Assembly (NCBI GenBank): GCA_002687025.1
Contig: NYZG01000252.1
Coordinates: 1 to 19,452, forward strand
Length of the DNA: 19,452 nucleotides
Direction: 5' to 3'
Source: Candidatus Poribacteria bacterium
Lineage (GTDB): Bacteria > Poribacteria > WGA-4E > GCA-2687025
Within the stretch, counting starts at the first letter, position 1, and the number at the start of each line of letters is the position of its first letter. The position numbers were made by a program, and so were the translations under genes. The notes below the pieces were generated by a model, which was given only the letters and a program-made list of their open reading frames with translations, searched no databases and was not told where the DNA came from. Positions 8,777 to 17,024 of this stretch are shown here, one piece after another.

Positions 8777-9913
8777 ATGAAAACACGGGCCGCGGTGCTG
8801 TACGAGATGGAGGCGGGCCGTCCCTACTCGGCGTCGCGCCCACTGGCGATTGAGGACGTAACGCTCGACGGGCCGGCAACGGACGAGGCGCTGGTGGAGA
8901 TCGCCGCCGCCGGTCTGTGCCACTCGGACCTGTCCGTCATCAACGGGTCGCGCCCTCGGGTGATGCCAATGGTATTGGGGCACGAGGCGAGTGGGATCGT
9001 ACGCGAACTCGGCCCCGGCGTGCAGGGCCTGCAGGTGGGGGACCACGTGGTCTGCTCCTACGTGCCGATGTGCGGCGTGTGCGCGATGTGCAGGTCCGGG
9101 ACGCCTTCGCTGTGCGAGCCGGGCGGACGCGCGAACGCGAGTGGGACGCTGCTAACCGGCGCGCGCCGCTTCCGGAACGCCGAGGGGCGACCCCTCAATC
9201 ACCATCTCGGAGTGTCCGGGTTCTCGCGGTAGACGGTGGTCTCGCCCCGCTCCCTGGTGGTCGTGGACCCGGCGATGCCGCTGGAGAAGGCCGCGCTGTT
9301 CGGCTGTGCCGTCGCCACAGGGGTGGGGGCCGTGGTGAACACGGCGCGGGTGGAGCCGGGGAGCTCCGTCGCGGTGTTCGGCATGGGCGGGGTGGGTCTG
9401 AGCGCGGTAATGGGCGCGCGCGCGGCGGGAGCGCATCCCGTGATCGCCGTGGACGTGCTGGGCCCTAAGCTGCGTGTGGCCGAATCCGCTGGCGCGACGC
9501 ACGCCGTCGACGCGACCGGGGCCGATCCGGCCGACGCAGTGCGCGAGATCACCGACGGCGGGGCCGACTACGCGTTCGAGTGCGTGGGGAACGTCGACGT
9601 GTTCGCACAGGCGTACGCCGCCACACGCGTGCGGGGATCGACCGTGTGTGTGGGCCTGGACCATCCGAGTCGCAACCTGACGATCCCGTGCGTGAGCATG
9701 GTCGCCGAAGAGCGTACCGTACGGGGCTCCTACATGGGTTCATCGGTCCCGGCGCGCGACATCCCACGCTTCATGCGCATGTACGACGCGGACGCGCTCC
9801 CGGTCGACTTGCTCCACACACACGACATCGCGCTCGACGACATCAACGAAGCGTTCGACCGACTCGCGGACGGAGACGCCGTCCGCCAAATCGTGCGGTT
9901 CGACGGGGGCTGA
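8777..9913 (+). pseudogene. Zn-dependent alcohol dehydrogenase interrupted by in-frame TAG (codon 152)
   Basis: Read through the stop, this is a full-length 378-codon medium-chain Zn-alcohol dehydrogenase. The catalytic zinc ligands are C48 (GLCHSD), H69-E70 (LGHE) and C177 (FGCAV). The structural zinc cysteines are C99, C102, C105 and C113, and the NAD-binding loop is GMGGVG (202-207). TAG at 9230-9232 is codon 152, between VSGFSR and TVVSPRSL. Relatives read 'GFSEYAVV' here, so a Tyr codon (TAC or TAT) has probably become TAG by one base change. The frame is otherwise intact with no indel. It is either a recent nonsense mutation or a sequence error. TAG ends other genes here, so read-through is unlikely. 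The start ATG 8777 has GAAAGGCGAG upstream. The DUF4091 gene follows 4 nt after its TGA. Confidence 0.85.
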
Positions 9914-9917
9914 CACG

Positions 9918-12716
9918 ATGCTACGCGAGGCCGTCGTGGCGGGACATATCGCGATCGCCTGCCTGTGCGCCGTTGCGCTGTCGTGCGTTGCGGAAGTCGC
10001 GCGCCTGGACTCGACCGCGGACATCTGGCTGTCAGACGCCAACGCGCACGAGCGCGTCACGAGCGCCGGCAAGCACGACCGCATCAAGCTGAAGACCATC
10101 CAGGAGATGGCGGCGATCCGGTTCGACGCGTCCCCGGCCGCGGGCCGGGAGATACATCGCGCGACGCTCTATCTGCGGCGCGCGGGCGACGACATGCTTC
10201 GGTATATCCGCGTCTCCACCGTGAATCAGGACTGGGCCGAGGGGGAGGCCGAGGCCCCCTATTCAGGAGCCGACGGCGCGACCTACCAGTATGCCGACGC
10301 GGACGGCGCGCAGCCGTGGGCGTGGCCTGGGTCGCAGTTCTGCGACGTCATCATGGGCTCTGGGAACAGCCTCGCGCAGTGGGCGGAACGACGGGAGCTG
10401 TCGGACGGATGGGTGTCCGTGCAGATTGCCGCGGACATGGTGTACGCGATGATCGCCGAGGACACCGACGGCATCGCCGTCATGGACGGCGGCAACCCCA
10501 CCTACGCCAACAACTTCCTCCACAGCGCGCAGTCGGCCGATGGCGCGCCGTACATCGAGGTCGAATTGGGCGGGACACTCCCCACGGAGCTGGCGGCGCC
10601 CACGGTCGTCGCGACGACCGCGAGGGAGGTCGCGCGCCTGGATGCCGGCGCCGCGCGCGTTGTCGTCGGGCCGGTCGAGGGCGCGTTCTGCTGGCGCGTG
10701 TGGGTCGACGGGGTACGCGTCCCGCGTTGGCGCGTGCCACACCCGCGTTCGGGCGACGCCACAGTCTTCGTGCTGGATGATCTCGCCGCGGAGGAGGAAC
10801 ACTCCGTGCGGGTCGTCGCGGTCGGGGCGACCGGCGCCGTTTCGGCGGCGGCTGAGGCGGATTTCGTCGCGTCGCCCGCGCTGGCGGCCGTGTCCTTCGC
10901 GGCAACCGTCGACGACGACGCGGGCGCGACGCTAGCCCGGGGTGGCCCCGTCTGGGCGGCGCCGCCGCTCGTGAAGATCGGGCCGGGCGACGGCGCGCCG
11001 ATGCACGACGACAGGGGCACCCTGTCCGGCGCGAACGCTGTGTGGGACGGTCAGGCCGTGCGTCTGTTCGGGGCGCGGGGCGAATACGTGTCGTTCCAGT
11101 TGGCTCTGACCGCGGATGGCGGCGGGGTGGTCGATAGCTTCGCCGTGTCGTCTACGCCTCTGCGGCATGACGGCGGCGCCGAGATTGCCGTGGCGGATGT
11201 CGAGCTGTACCGCGTATGGCACGCCCGCAACGAGGACGGCGCATGGAGCCCCGCCTACTGCATCCCGCTGGCGCACGGCGAGTCGGTGGCGGCGGACGAC
11301 GGACGGCGGGATGCGTCGCATCGGCGCGCTGAGACGGTCTACGTCGACATATACGTCCCCAAGGACGCCGATCCGGGCATGTACGACGGCGAGCTGCGGG
11401 TCGCCGTAAGCGGTGGCGAGCCCGTACGCGTCGGCGTCGAGGTGCAGGTGTACGGCTTCGCGCTGCCGGATCGCCTGTCGTTCTGGCCGGAGCTCAACGC
11501 GTACCGCATACCGCGTGATGGCGACCCGCACGACTACTATCGCCTGGCCCACCAGCATCGCGCCGTGCTCAACTGCTGGCGCTGGGCTCCAGATCTGACG
11601 GGCGCCGGCGCCGACGTGCAGATCCGATGGGACGCGTACGACCGGGACGTCGGCCCGCTGCTGACGGGCGCGGCGTTCCGCGACAGTCGTCGCGCAGGCG
11701 TCCCCGTCGAGGTGATGTATCTTCCCTTCGCCGATAGCTGGCCCACGCCGCTCACGGAGGAAACATACGACTACCACGGCCACTGGCCTGGCCGAGGCGA
11801 GGACCGGCTCCACCTCGTAGACCACTACATGGCCGCGCCGTACATCGCGGACGCGCTCGGCGCCGAGTACATCAGCGCGTTTCTGTCCGTGCAGCAGCAG
11901 TTCGTGGACCACTTCGCGGAGATGGGCCACACGCAGACCGAGATGCAGTGCTTCTACGGCGGCAAGAACACGCACCGCATCAACTACGGCTCGAACATGT
12001 GGTGGACAACCGACGAGCCGTACCACTGGGACGACTGGCTGGCGCTGCAGTTCTTCTGTGCCCTGTGGACGAGCGGGCGGGGCGCGGCGGACCCGGCCCG
12101 ATGGCCCGCGCGCGCGGATATCTCGCGCCCGCAGTGGCAGGCGCGTGTGTTGGACGGCCTCGTCGACACGGTTTACTACGGCGCCGGGGCCTTCAGCTCT
12201 CCGGTTGACTATCGTCGCGTGGGCATCCTCGAACGCGACACAGGCGTCAAAGTCATGACCTACGGCAGCGTCAACCGCGACACGGAGAGCAACACGCGGA
12301 CGGTCGCGTGGATGCTCAACGCGTGGCTCAACGGCGCCAACGGCGTGCTGCCCTGGCAGACGCTAGGCAGCGACGAGGCGCTGGACAGGGGCGACGCGGC
12401 GATCAACGGTGGGAACGCGCTGCTTGCCCCGGGTGGACGCTTTGGCGTCCCGGTCGTGGCCGACATGCGGCTGAAGGCGCTGCGAGACGGACAGCAGTTC
12501 ATCGAGTACCTGACGATGCTCGCGGACAGAGAGAACCTGACGCGCGAACAGCTACGCGTCGCGGTCCAGTCGATGCTGCATGTGGCGGTCGCGGAACGGG
12601 ACGGTTCAAGCGTCGACGACGCGGATTCGATACAGGCCGACGCCCTCGGCGCCGACAGCATGCAGGCACTGAGACGCGCTATCGCAGACCGGATCGTGGG
12701 CTCAATAGGTCGGTAA
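9918..12716 (+). CDS. Secreted multidomain DUF4091 glycosidase-like protein
   Basis: A 932-residue exported protein. Residues 1 to about 25 form a signal peptide (hydrophobic AIACLCAVALSCVA; probably signal peptidase I, since the lipobox is poor). About 28-205 is a beta-sandwich with the look of a DNRLRE-type module (TADIWLSDA, AAIRFD, ATLYLRR, APYIEVELG). About 208-315 resembles a fibronectin-III-like domain. From about 340 come a beta domain (EYVSFQLAL, ETVYVDIYVPKDADPGMYDGELRV) and then a TIM-barrel-like region (LSFWPELNAYRIP, WWTTDEPYHW, VDTVYYGAGAFS, TVAWMLNAWLNGANGVLPWQ), the usual arrangement of DUF4091 proteins related to glycoside hydrolases. E/D residues in TTDEPYHWDDW are candidate catalytic or binding residues. 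It likely acts on polysaccharide outside the cytoplasm. ATG 9918 lies 4 nt after the dehydrogenase stop, so co-transcription is expected. Confidence 0.85.
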   Translation: MLREAVVAGHIAIACLCAVALSCVAEVARLDSTADIWLSDANAHERVTSAGKHDRIKLKTIQEMAAIRFDASPAAGREIHRATLYLRRAGDDMLRYIRVSTVNQDWAEGEAEAPYSGADGATYQYADADGAQPWAWPGSQFCDVIMGSGNSLAQWAERRELSDGWVSVQIAADMVYAMIAEDTDGIAVMDGGNPTYANNFLHSAQSADGAPYIEVELGGTLPTELAAPTVVATTAREVARLDAGAARVVVGPVEGAFCWRVWVDGVRVPRWRVPHPRSGDATVFVLDDLAAEEEHSVRVVAVGATGAVSAAAEADFVASPALAAVSFAATVDDDAGATLARGGPVWAAPPLVKIGPGDGAPMHDDRGTLSGANAVWDGQAVRLFGARGEYVSFQLALTADGGGVVDSFAVSSTPLRHDGGAEIAVADVELYRVWHARNEDGAWSPAYCIPLAHGESVAADDGRRDASHRRAETVYVDIYVPKDADPGMYDGELRVAVSGGEPVRVGVEVQVYGFALPDRLSFWPELNAYRIPRDGDPHDYYRLAHQHRAVLNCWRWAPDLTGAGADVQIRWDAYDRDVGPLLTGAAFRDSRRAGVPVEVMYLPFADSWPTPLTEETYDYHGHWPGRGEDRLHLVDHYMAAPYIADALGAEYISAFLSVQQQFVDHFAEMGHTQTEMQCFYGGKNTHRINYGSNMWWTTDEPYHWDDWLALQFFCALWTSGRGAADPARWPARADISRPQWQARVLDGLVDTVYYGAGAFSSPVDYRRVGILERDTGVKVMTYGSVNRDTESNTRTVAWMLNAWLNGANGVLPWQTLGSDEALDRGDAAINGGNALLAPGGRFGVPVVADMRLKALRDGQQFIEYLTMLADRENLTREQLRVAVQSMLHVAVAERDGSSVDDADSIQADALGADSMQALRRAIADRIVGSIGR

Positions 12717-12899
12717 CACGACGTGTTCGCCCTTGGCCGCGCGCCATCTGGGCGTTTGCCTCATCGGCGCCGCTGGATTACCCTCCGACCATCGCCGCCT
12801 GCTCGGAGTCGCGCAGGCAGGCCCGAAGGGCATCGACCCGGACGGCTCCGTGCCGACTCGCCACCCGCCACGCGACGCAGGCGCTCAGGAGAGACCGCT

Positions 12900-13568
12900 A
12901 TGCCAACCGTTGCCGCGCGTTTCCGTCGTTCTCCGCTGCTCCGCCTCGCGGTCGCGACGTTGATCGTCGCTTGTCCCATCGCGCACGCCGTCGACGTGCC
13001 CGCCGACGCCATCGTCATCGAAGCCGAGGATGGCGACATGGAAGCCGGCGTCACGCTGGTCGACGAGGCCGACGCCTCGGGCGGCGCGGCGCTGGACCAC
13101 GAGCGAGGCGTGAAGACGCTCTACGATGTGGAGTTGCCCGAGCAGGGCGATTGGTACGTGTGGATCCGCATCTTCTGTCCCGACGGCGATCGGGACTCGT
13201 ACTGGCTGGGCATGGATGACGCCGACCCCAGTCCCGCCGAGGATGCCCTCGGAGAACAGGCGGTTCGCATCTACTCCGCCGACGGTGAGTCGGTGAACGT
13301 CGCGGGTCAGCCCTTCAACATCTGGTTCTGGGACGCCACCAAGGCCGCGGCAGACCCCAGGAGCTTCTTCAGCGTGAAGAACGCGGGATCGAGCACGCTG
13401 TGGGTCAAGGGACGCGAAGAGGGCACGCTTATCGACGAAATCCTGCTGACTCAGGACGAGGACTACAATGCCGAGGTCGCCTCAGGTGGCGGGCCGATCA
13501 CGATCCTCCTCGCGGCCGAGCCACTGGGCAGCGCGGCCGTGACGTGGGCCACTCTGCGCGCGGAGTAG
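12900..13568 (+). CDS. Secreted CBM6/CBM35-like carbohydrate-binding protein
   Basis: A 222-residue exported protein. Residues 1-30 form a Sec signal peptide (RFRRSPLLRLAVATLIVA...) with a clear AHA cleavage site before VDV. The mature protein begins with IVIEAEDGDMEAG, the EAE(D/N) opening of CBM6/CBM35-type beta-sandwiches. Further family-like strands follow (GDWYVWIRIFCP, DSYWLGMDD, FNIWFWD, STLWVKGREEGTLIDEILLT). The start is fixed by AGGAG 8 nt before ATG 12900; the frame is open further upstream to 12723 but that part is Arg/Pro-rich and has no signal-peptide logic. The C-terminus has a short tail after the domain and no anchor. It follows the DUF4091 gene by 183 nt and probably binds the same glycan. 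It ends 24 nt from the convergent dehydrogenase. Confidence 0.85.
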   Translation: MPTVAARFRRSPLLRLAVATLIVACPIAHAVDVPADAIVIEAEDGDMEAGVTLVDEADASGGAALDHERGVKTLYDVELPEQGDWYVWIRIFCPDGDRDSYWLGMDDADPSPAEDALGEQAVRIYSADGESVNVAGQPFNIWFWDATKAAADPRSFFSVKNAGSSTLWVKGREEGTLIDEILLTQDEDYNAEVASGGGPITILLAAEPLGSAAVTWATLRAE

Positions 13569-13592
13569 CGCTCGCAGGTCGCGACGGCGCGT

Positions 13593-14624
13593 CTAGGCGA
13601 CGCCGATCCGCGGGTCGACCACGGCCTTGATGCCACGCCGAGACGCGGCCGCCTCGATGGCGTCGTTGGCGTCGTCCAGGGCGTATCGTTCGGTCACCAT
13701 GGGTGACAGGTCGATGTCTCCCGCCTGAATGATGTCGCGTGCCGCTCGCAGGCTGTCTCGCGAGAACGCCCACGACGCCTGAATCTTGTGCCCCTGGAAG
13801 TGAAGCTGCTCCAGCTCCAAGGAGATCGTCCGCCCTGCGGGGGCAAGGCCGAAGAAGTTGATCGTCCCGCCGCGTCGGACGGCGTCGAACGCCGTGGACA
13901 GCGCCGCTTCGTGGTCGGTGGCCACGATGACCGTGTCGGCGCCGCCGTCTGTCGCATCCACGAGCGCCGCGACGCCGTCCGCCGTGGCATCCACCGCGAG
14001 ATCCGCGCCGAAGCCCTCCGCCACCGCACGACGATGCGCGAGGGGCTCCACGACCACCACGCGCGCGCCCTGCGACGCGGCCAATTGTGCGAAAAGGAGC
14101 CCGATCGGCCCGGCGCCGAGTATCCCCACGGTGTCCGCCACGGGCGTGTCGTCGAGCGCGTTGATGACGCATCCGAGGGGCTCCACGAACATGAGCCGCT
14201 CCGGCGCGACATCGCCCTCGACGGTAAGCAAGCCGCCCTGCTCCACCAGCGGCCTCGGGACGACCATGAGGTCGGCGAACCCGCCGTCTATGTCGTGGCC
14301 TATGCCGTACAGATCCGGGCAGTACTTGTGCTCGCCACGGCGGCAGGCGGGACAGACGTCGCAGGAAATCATGGGGTTCACGCTCGCCACTGTGCCCACG
14401 GCCACGGACGGATCGCGACTCTCCACGACGCGTGCCGCGACCTCATGTCCGAGCACCACGGGCGGCGAGTAATCCGAGACGATGCCATCTATCGCCATCA
14501 GGTCCGAGGCGCACACGCCGCACAGGTCCACCTGAAGCAGCACGTCGCCGACATCCAGAACGGGCGCGGGTCGGTCCTCTAGCGCCAGCGGCTGTCCCGC
14601 CTGATGGAAAACGACGGCGCGCAT
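13593..14624 (-). CDS. Zn-dependent alcohol/polyol dehydrogenase (MDR family)
   Basis: A 343-residue cytosolic medium-chain dehydrogenase, closest in pattern to sorbitol or threonine dehydrogenase-like proteins. Catalytic zinc ligands are C38 (CGVCASD), H60-E61 (LGHE) and probably E148 (FVEPLGC). Structural zinc cysteines are C88, C91, C94 and C102. The NAD(P) loop is GAGPIG (170-175), and VVVEPLAHRR ends the second Rossmann strand with Glu, which favours NAD. The alcohol substrate is not readable. ATG 14624 overlaps the TGA of the nitroreductase gene by one base (TGATG), and AGGAGG lies 7 nt upstream; a GTG at 14627 is the alternative. It is the last gene of the five-gene minus-strand operon and is complete, unlike the dehydrogenase at 8777. 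Confidence 0.93.
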   Translation of the reverse strand: MRAVVFHQAGQPLALEDRPAPVLDVGDVLLQVDLCGVCASDLMAIDGIVSDYSPPVVLGHEVAARVVESRDPSVAVGTVASVNPMISCDVCPACRRGEHKYCPDLYGIGHDIDGGFADLMVVPRPLVEQGGLLTVEGDVAPERLMFVEPLGCVINALDDTPVADTVGILGAGPIGLLFAQLAASQGARVVVVEPLAHRRAVAEGFGADLAVDATADGVAALVDATDGGADTVIVATDHEAALSTAFDAVRRGGTINFFGLAPAGRTISLELEQLHFQGHKIQASWAFSRDSLRAARDIIQAGDIDLSPMVTERYALDDANDAIEAAASRRGIKAVVDPRIGVA

Positions 14625-15394
14625 CACGTGTCCTCCTCGAATCGATTCCGGCCCACGAACGCCTCGCGCGTCCGACGCACAGAGAGCTTGTCGGCGTCAG
14701 ATGATAGATAGCCGAGGCGGAGGATGAGCGCAGGCTCCAGGGAGGGCCCGGCTCCGAGAAGAGCGCCGACCTGCCTGCGGCCGCCCGGGGTTTCGAGGGC
14801 CGCGCACACGAACTGCGCGCCGATGCCCAGATCCGTAGCGACCAAGAGGAGATTCTGGAACATGGCCCCAATGGCGAAGGAGGTCCACATGTCTCCGTTG
14901 GCGCCCGGGGACACGCGCGCCAGGTCGCGGAACACGACGCAGACGAGCGGCGCATCCACCAGTAGTCGCTCCGTGGCCTTCCCGGGGCCTTGACCCGCGC
15001 CGAGCTTGCCCAGGAGCGCCGCCGCCTTCGTGTGCTTCATGAGGAACGGGGCCACCGTGTGCGCCAAGCTGGATTCGGCGAGTTGGTCGCCCAGGAAGAC
15101 GCCGTCTCCCCGTGCGCGCCATTCATCCTCGGTGACGCTTGTCCATCGCGCCACATCCTGGACGAAGTCGGCGCTACCGAGCTGCTCAGCTGTGGACTCG
15201 CGGGACATGCGCCCGAGCGCGGCTTTGGCCTCCGGGTCGGTCACGAACAGCAAGGCCCACGGCTGCACGTTGAACGGCGAAGGGGCCCACCGCGCGGCCT
15301 CCGCGAGGTCGTGGATGTGCTCTTCCGTGATGGGCGTGTCGAGCAGTTCCGCCCGCTGACTGCGGCGCTTGCGGATGGTCTCAAGAAGTGTCAT
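14624..15394 (-). CDS. Nitroreductase-family FMN protein
   Basis: A 256-residue cytosolic flavoprotein of the nitroreductase/NADH-oxidase family. The N-terminal FMN phosphate-binding stretch is IRKRRSQR (7-14), followed by AEAARWAPSPFNVQPW (31-46), the characteristic 'A..APS..N.QPW' segment. Later family blocks are DMWTSFAIGAMFQNLLLVATDLGIG and EPALILRLGYL. An insertion-like stretch around 75-130 is a little longer than in minimal family members. Such enzymes use NAD(P)H to reduce quinones, nitro groups or enones; others are specialised (BluB, iodotyrosine deiodinase). The substrate here is unknown. The start ATG 15394 overlaps the end of the GHMP gene by 14 nt and its TGA overlaps the dehydrogenase ATG, so it is translationally coupled on both sides. 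Confidence 0.9.
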   Translation of the reverse strand: MTLLETIRKRRSQRAELLDTPITEEHIHDLAEAARWAPSPFNVQPWALLFVTDPEAKAALGRMSRESTAEQLGSADFVQDVARWTSVTEDEWRARGDGVFLGDQLAESSLAHTVAPFLMKHTKAAALLGKLGAGQGPGKATERLLVDAPLVCVVFRDLARVSPGANGDMWTSFAIGAMFQNLLLVATDLGIGAQFVCAALETPGGRRQVGALLGAGPSLEPALILRLGYLSSDADKLSVRRTREAFVGRNRFEEDT

Positions 15395-16361
15395 CGACTG
15401 TGATCCGCGCTCCGACGTTGTTGGCCTTCGTCACCAAGCATACCCCGCCGTTGGGCAGTGAGTTGAGGAACGCGTCCGCCTGCGGCTTCAGGGCGTGGGC
15501 GTCATCGACGAAGACGGCCGTCGCCGGTCCCCAGCTACTCATCGCTGCGCCGTGCGCTCCGCTGTCGCGGGCGAACTGCAGCGTCTTGCGTACGGCATCC
15601 CCCTGCGCGTCGATCTCGACCTGCTTCCAGCCCACAGCCTGGGCCCGCTCGAGCGATTCGGCGAACCTCGGCAGATTCCTCTCGGCCAACGCCGGGAGCA
15701 TGCCCATCACGAGGGCGTGGCAGATGTGCATCGCTGCTTCGGGGGGCATCGGACAGAGCCCCTGGAACAGACGCACTTCCTCTTCGCCCGAGATGTGCCG
15801 CCCAGTCGGGATCACTAGCAGGATGTCCCATTCTGGGAAGTCCTGGCGCAGGAGCAGCGGGCCGACGCCCGCCTCGGCCGATGCGGCGGATGGCAGGTAC
15901 GACTGCTTCCGTCCTGGGAACTCGTGGCCGCCGTCCACTATGAAGCCGCCGGCAAGGAAGGCGTGTAGGCCGATGCCCGACGCCCCGCCGCGGCCGGACA
16001 GCCGCATCACGTGGTCCTGGTTGAGTGTGACGTCGTAGAGGCGCGCGAGGGCGTGCATGACGGCGAGGATCAGCTGCGTGCCTGCCCCCAAGCCCGAATG
16101 CAGGGGGATCGTCCGCGTGAAGCGCAGGTCCGCTCCGCCGACGTCCCACGCCGCCCGCAACCGCGAGACGGTCGCTCTGGCGCGATCTTCGTGTACGCCC
16201 GCTCCCCGGACGATGGTCTCGCCCGATGCGCGCGCGGTCAGTGAGAATCCTGGGTCATCGAGCGCGAGGCCGATGCTGCCGTCGATGCGCCCGATATCGC
16301 CGTTGAGGTCGATCAGGCCGAAGTGGAGGCGCGAGGGCGTATCGACGTGCACGACCTTCAT
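15381..16361 (-). CDS. Beta-RFAP-synthase-family GHMP protein (methanopterin-type pathway)
   Basis: A 326-residue protein matching the beta-ribofuranosylaminobenzene 5'-phosphate synthase family, a branch of the GHMP kinases. Key blocks are TPSRLHFGLIDLNGDIGRID (8-27) then GSIGLALDDPG, the GHMP motif 2 form HSGLGAGTQL (88-97), GRGGASGIGLHAF (123-135) then GGFIVDGGH, and late AMSSWGP. In methanogens and methylotrophs this enzyme joins PRPP and 4-hydroxybenzoate or aminobenzoate in tetrahydromethanopterin biosynthesis. Bacterial homologues outside methylotrophs exist with unproven roles. It is cytosolic and full length. ATG 16361 lies 6 nt after the stop of the upstream selenoprotein gene, and its end overlaps the nitroreductase start by 14 nt. 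Whether this cell makes a methanopterin-like C1 cofactor cannot be told from the window. Confidence 0.87.
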   Translation of the reverse strand: MKVVHVDTPSRLHFGLIDLNGDIGRIDGSIGLALDDPGFSLTARASGETIVRGAGVHEDRARATVSRLRAAWDVGGADLRFTRTIPLHSGLGAGTQLILAVMHALARLYDVTLNQDHVMRLSGRGGASGIGLHAFLAGGFIVDGGHEFPGRKQSYLPSAASAEAGVGPLLLRQDFPEWDILLVIPTGRHISGEEEVRLFQGLCPMPPEAAMHICHALVMGMLPALAERNLPRFAESLERAQAVGWKQVEIDAQGDAVRKTLQFARDSGAHGAAMSSWGPATAVFVDDAHALKPQADAFLNSLPNGGVCLVTKANNVGARITVDDTS

Positions 16362-16367
16362 GAGCGA

Positions 16368-17024
16368 CTAATCCCGCGCTTTGAGTCGCGCCCATGTCGA
16401 TGTCGACTTGCCCCTTGCGGAGACCGCGCGCGGCGTGGGCTCAGACTCACCACCCGTGGCGATGGCCAACGCCGCGGCCAGCACTTCGTCGGTGAGCGCC
16501 CGATCCTGCTTGTGTGCGCCGACCTGCTCCCATCCTATGACTCCCTGCGAGTCCAGCACGAAGACCGCCGGGAGAGAGAGGCGAAGCAGCGGGTGCTTGA
16601 CGTCGTACGCTGCGATAACGGCGGCGTCCTCGTCGCTGAGAAGTGGGAACGTCAGGTTGTGTACGTCGCGCATCCTCGCAGCGGTGGCCGGCGGGTCGAC
16701 GCTGATGGCCACAAGGCCTATGCCGCTGTCCTCGAAGTCGGCGATGCTCTCCTGCAACTCGACGAGCTGCTCGTTGCACCAGGGTCAGAAGAACCCACGG
16801 TAGAAGACAAGGACTGCGGGGGCGCCGGAATAGTCGGCCAGACTCACTATGCCGTTCATCGTATCGGGCAGCGCGAACCCCGGGGCCAAGTCGCCGACGC
16901 GCGCGGCGCTGGCGCCGACGGCGAGCAGCAGAAGGCACGCCAGCAGTACGCCTCGAACGGGGGTCCTTGAGGACTGGATGACTGCGTCTCCAGATAACGG
17001 GGGCGTCGCGACCGCGTTATTCAC
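16368..17024 (-). CDS. Exported selenocysteine peroxiredoxin-like protein (U-P-W-C)
   Basis: A 218-residue AhpC/TSA (redoxin) protein whose frame is interrupted by one UGA (16787-16785, codon 80). The UGA falls in VLVFYRGFF-U-PWCNEQLVELQ, exactly where relatives have the first Cys of FYRGxxCPxC; C83 is the resolving partner. The domain continues intact (LVAISVDPPATA, LTFPLLSDEDA, VFVLDSQGVIGWEQVGAHKQDR) to TAG 16370-16368. Residues about 21-40 are a hydrophobic signal segment ending ASA before ARVGD, so it probably acts outside the cytoplasm, reducing peroxides or disulfides. A SECIS-like hairpin follows the UGA. The start is uncertain: GTG 17024 overlaps the stop of the upstream paralogue (GTGAATAA); GTG 17042 is possible. 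A tail of about 25 residues after the domain is unlike the paralogue. An ordinary gene caller would split it or call it a pseudogene. Confidence 0.85.
16754..16770 (-). promoter_or_regulatory. Putative bacterial SECIS hairpin
   Basis: Lies 15-31 nt after the UGA in the mRNA sense. The stem is GCAGCTC pairing with GAGTTGC (7 bp, one G-U wobble) around a GTC loop. Position, size (17 nt) and a loop starting with G fit the bacterial SECIS upper stem-loop known from fdhF. A competing fold (TGCAAC with GTTGCA) exists in the same region. Confidence 0.6.

Noticed and set aside
9230..9232. TAG in the dehydrogenase as pyrrolysine or amber suppression
   Set aside because: TAG ends several normal genes here (for example at 423, 7849, 13566 and 16368), and the position is a Tyr in relatives, not a known Pyl site.
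10932..12026. 364-codon minus-strand open frame opposite the DUF4091 gene
   Set aside because: Shadow of the real gene, with no recognisable motif or plausible start.
13589..13603. Hairpin GCGTC-TAGGC-GACGC between convergent genes as a terminator
   Set aside because: Only a 5-bp stem with no T-tract, and it overlaps the dehydrogenase stop. Too weak to call.
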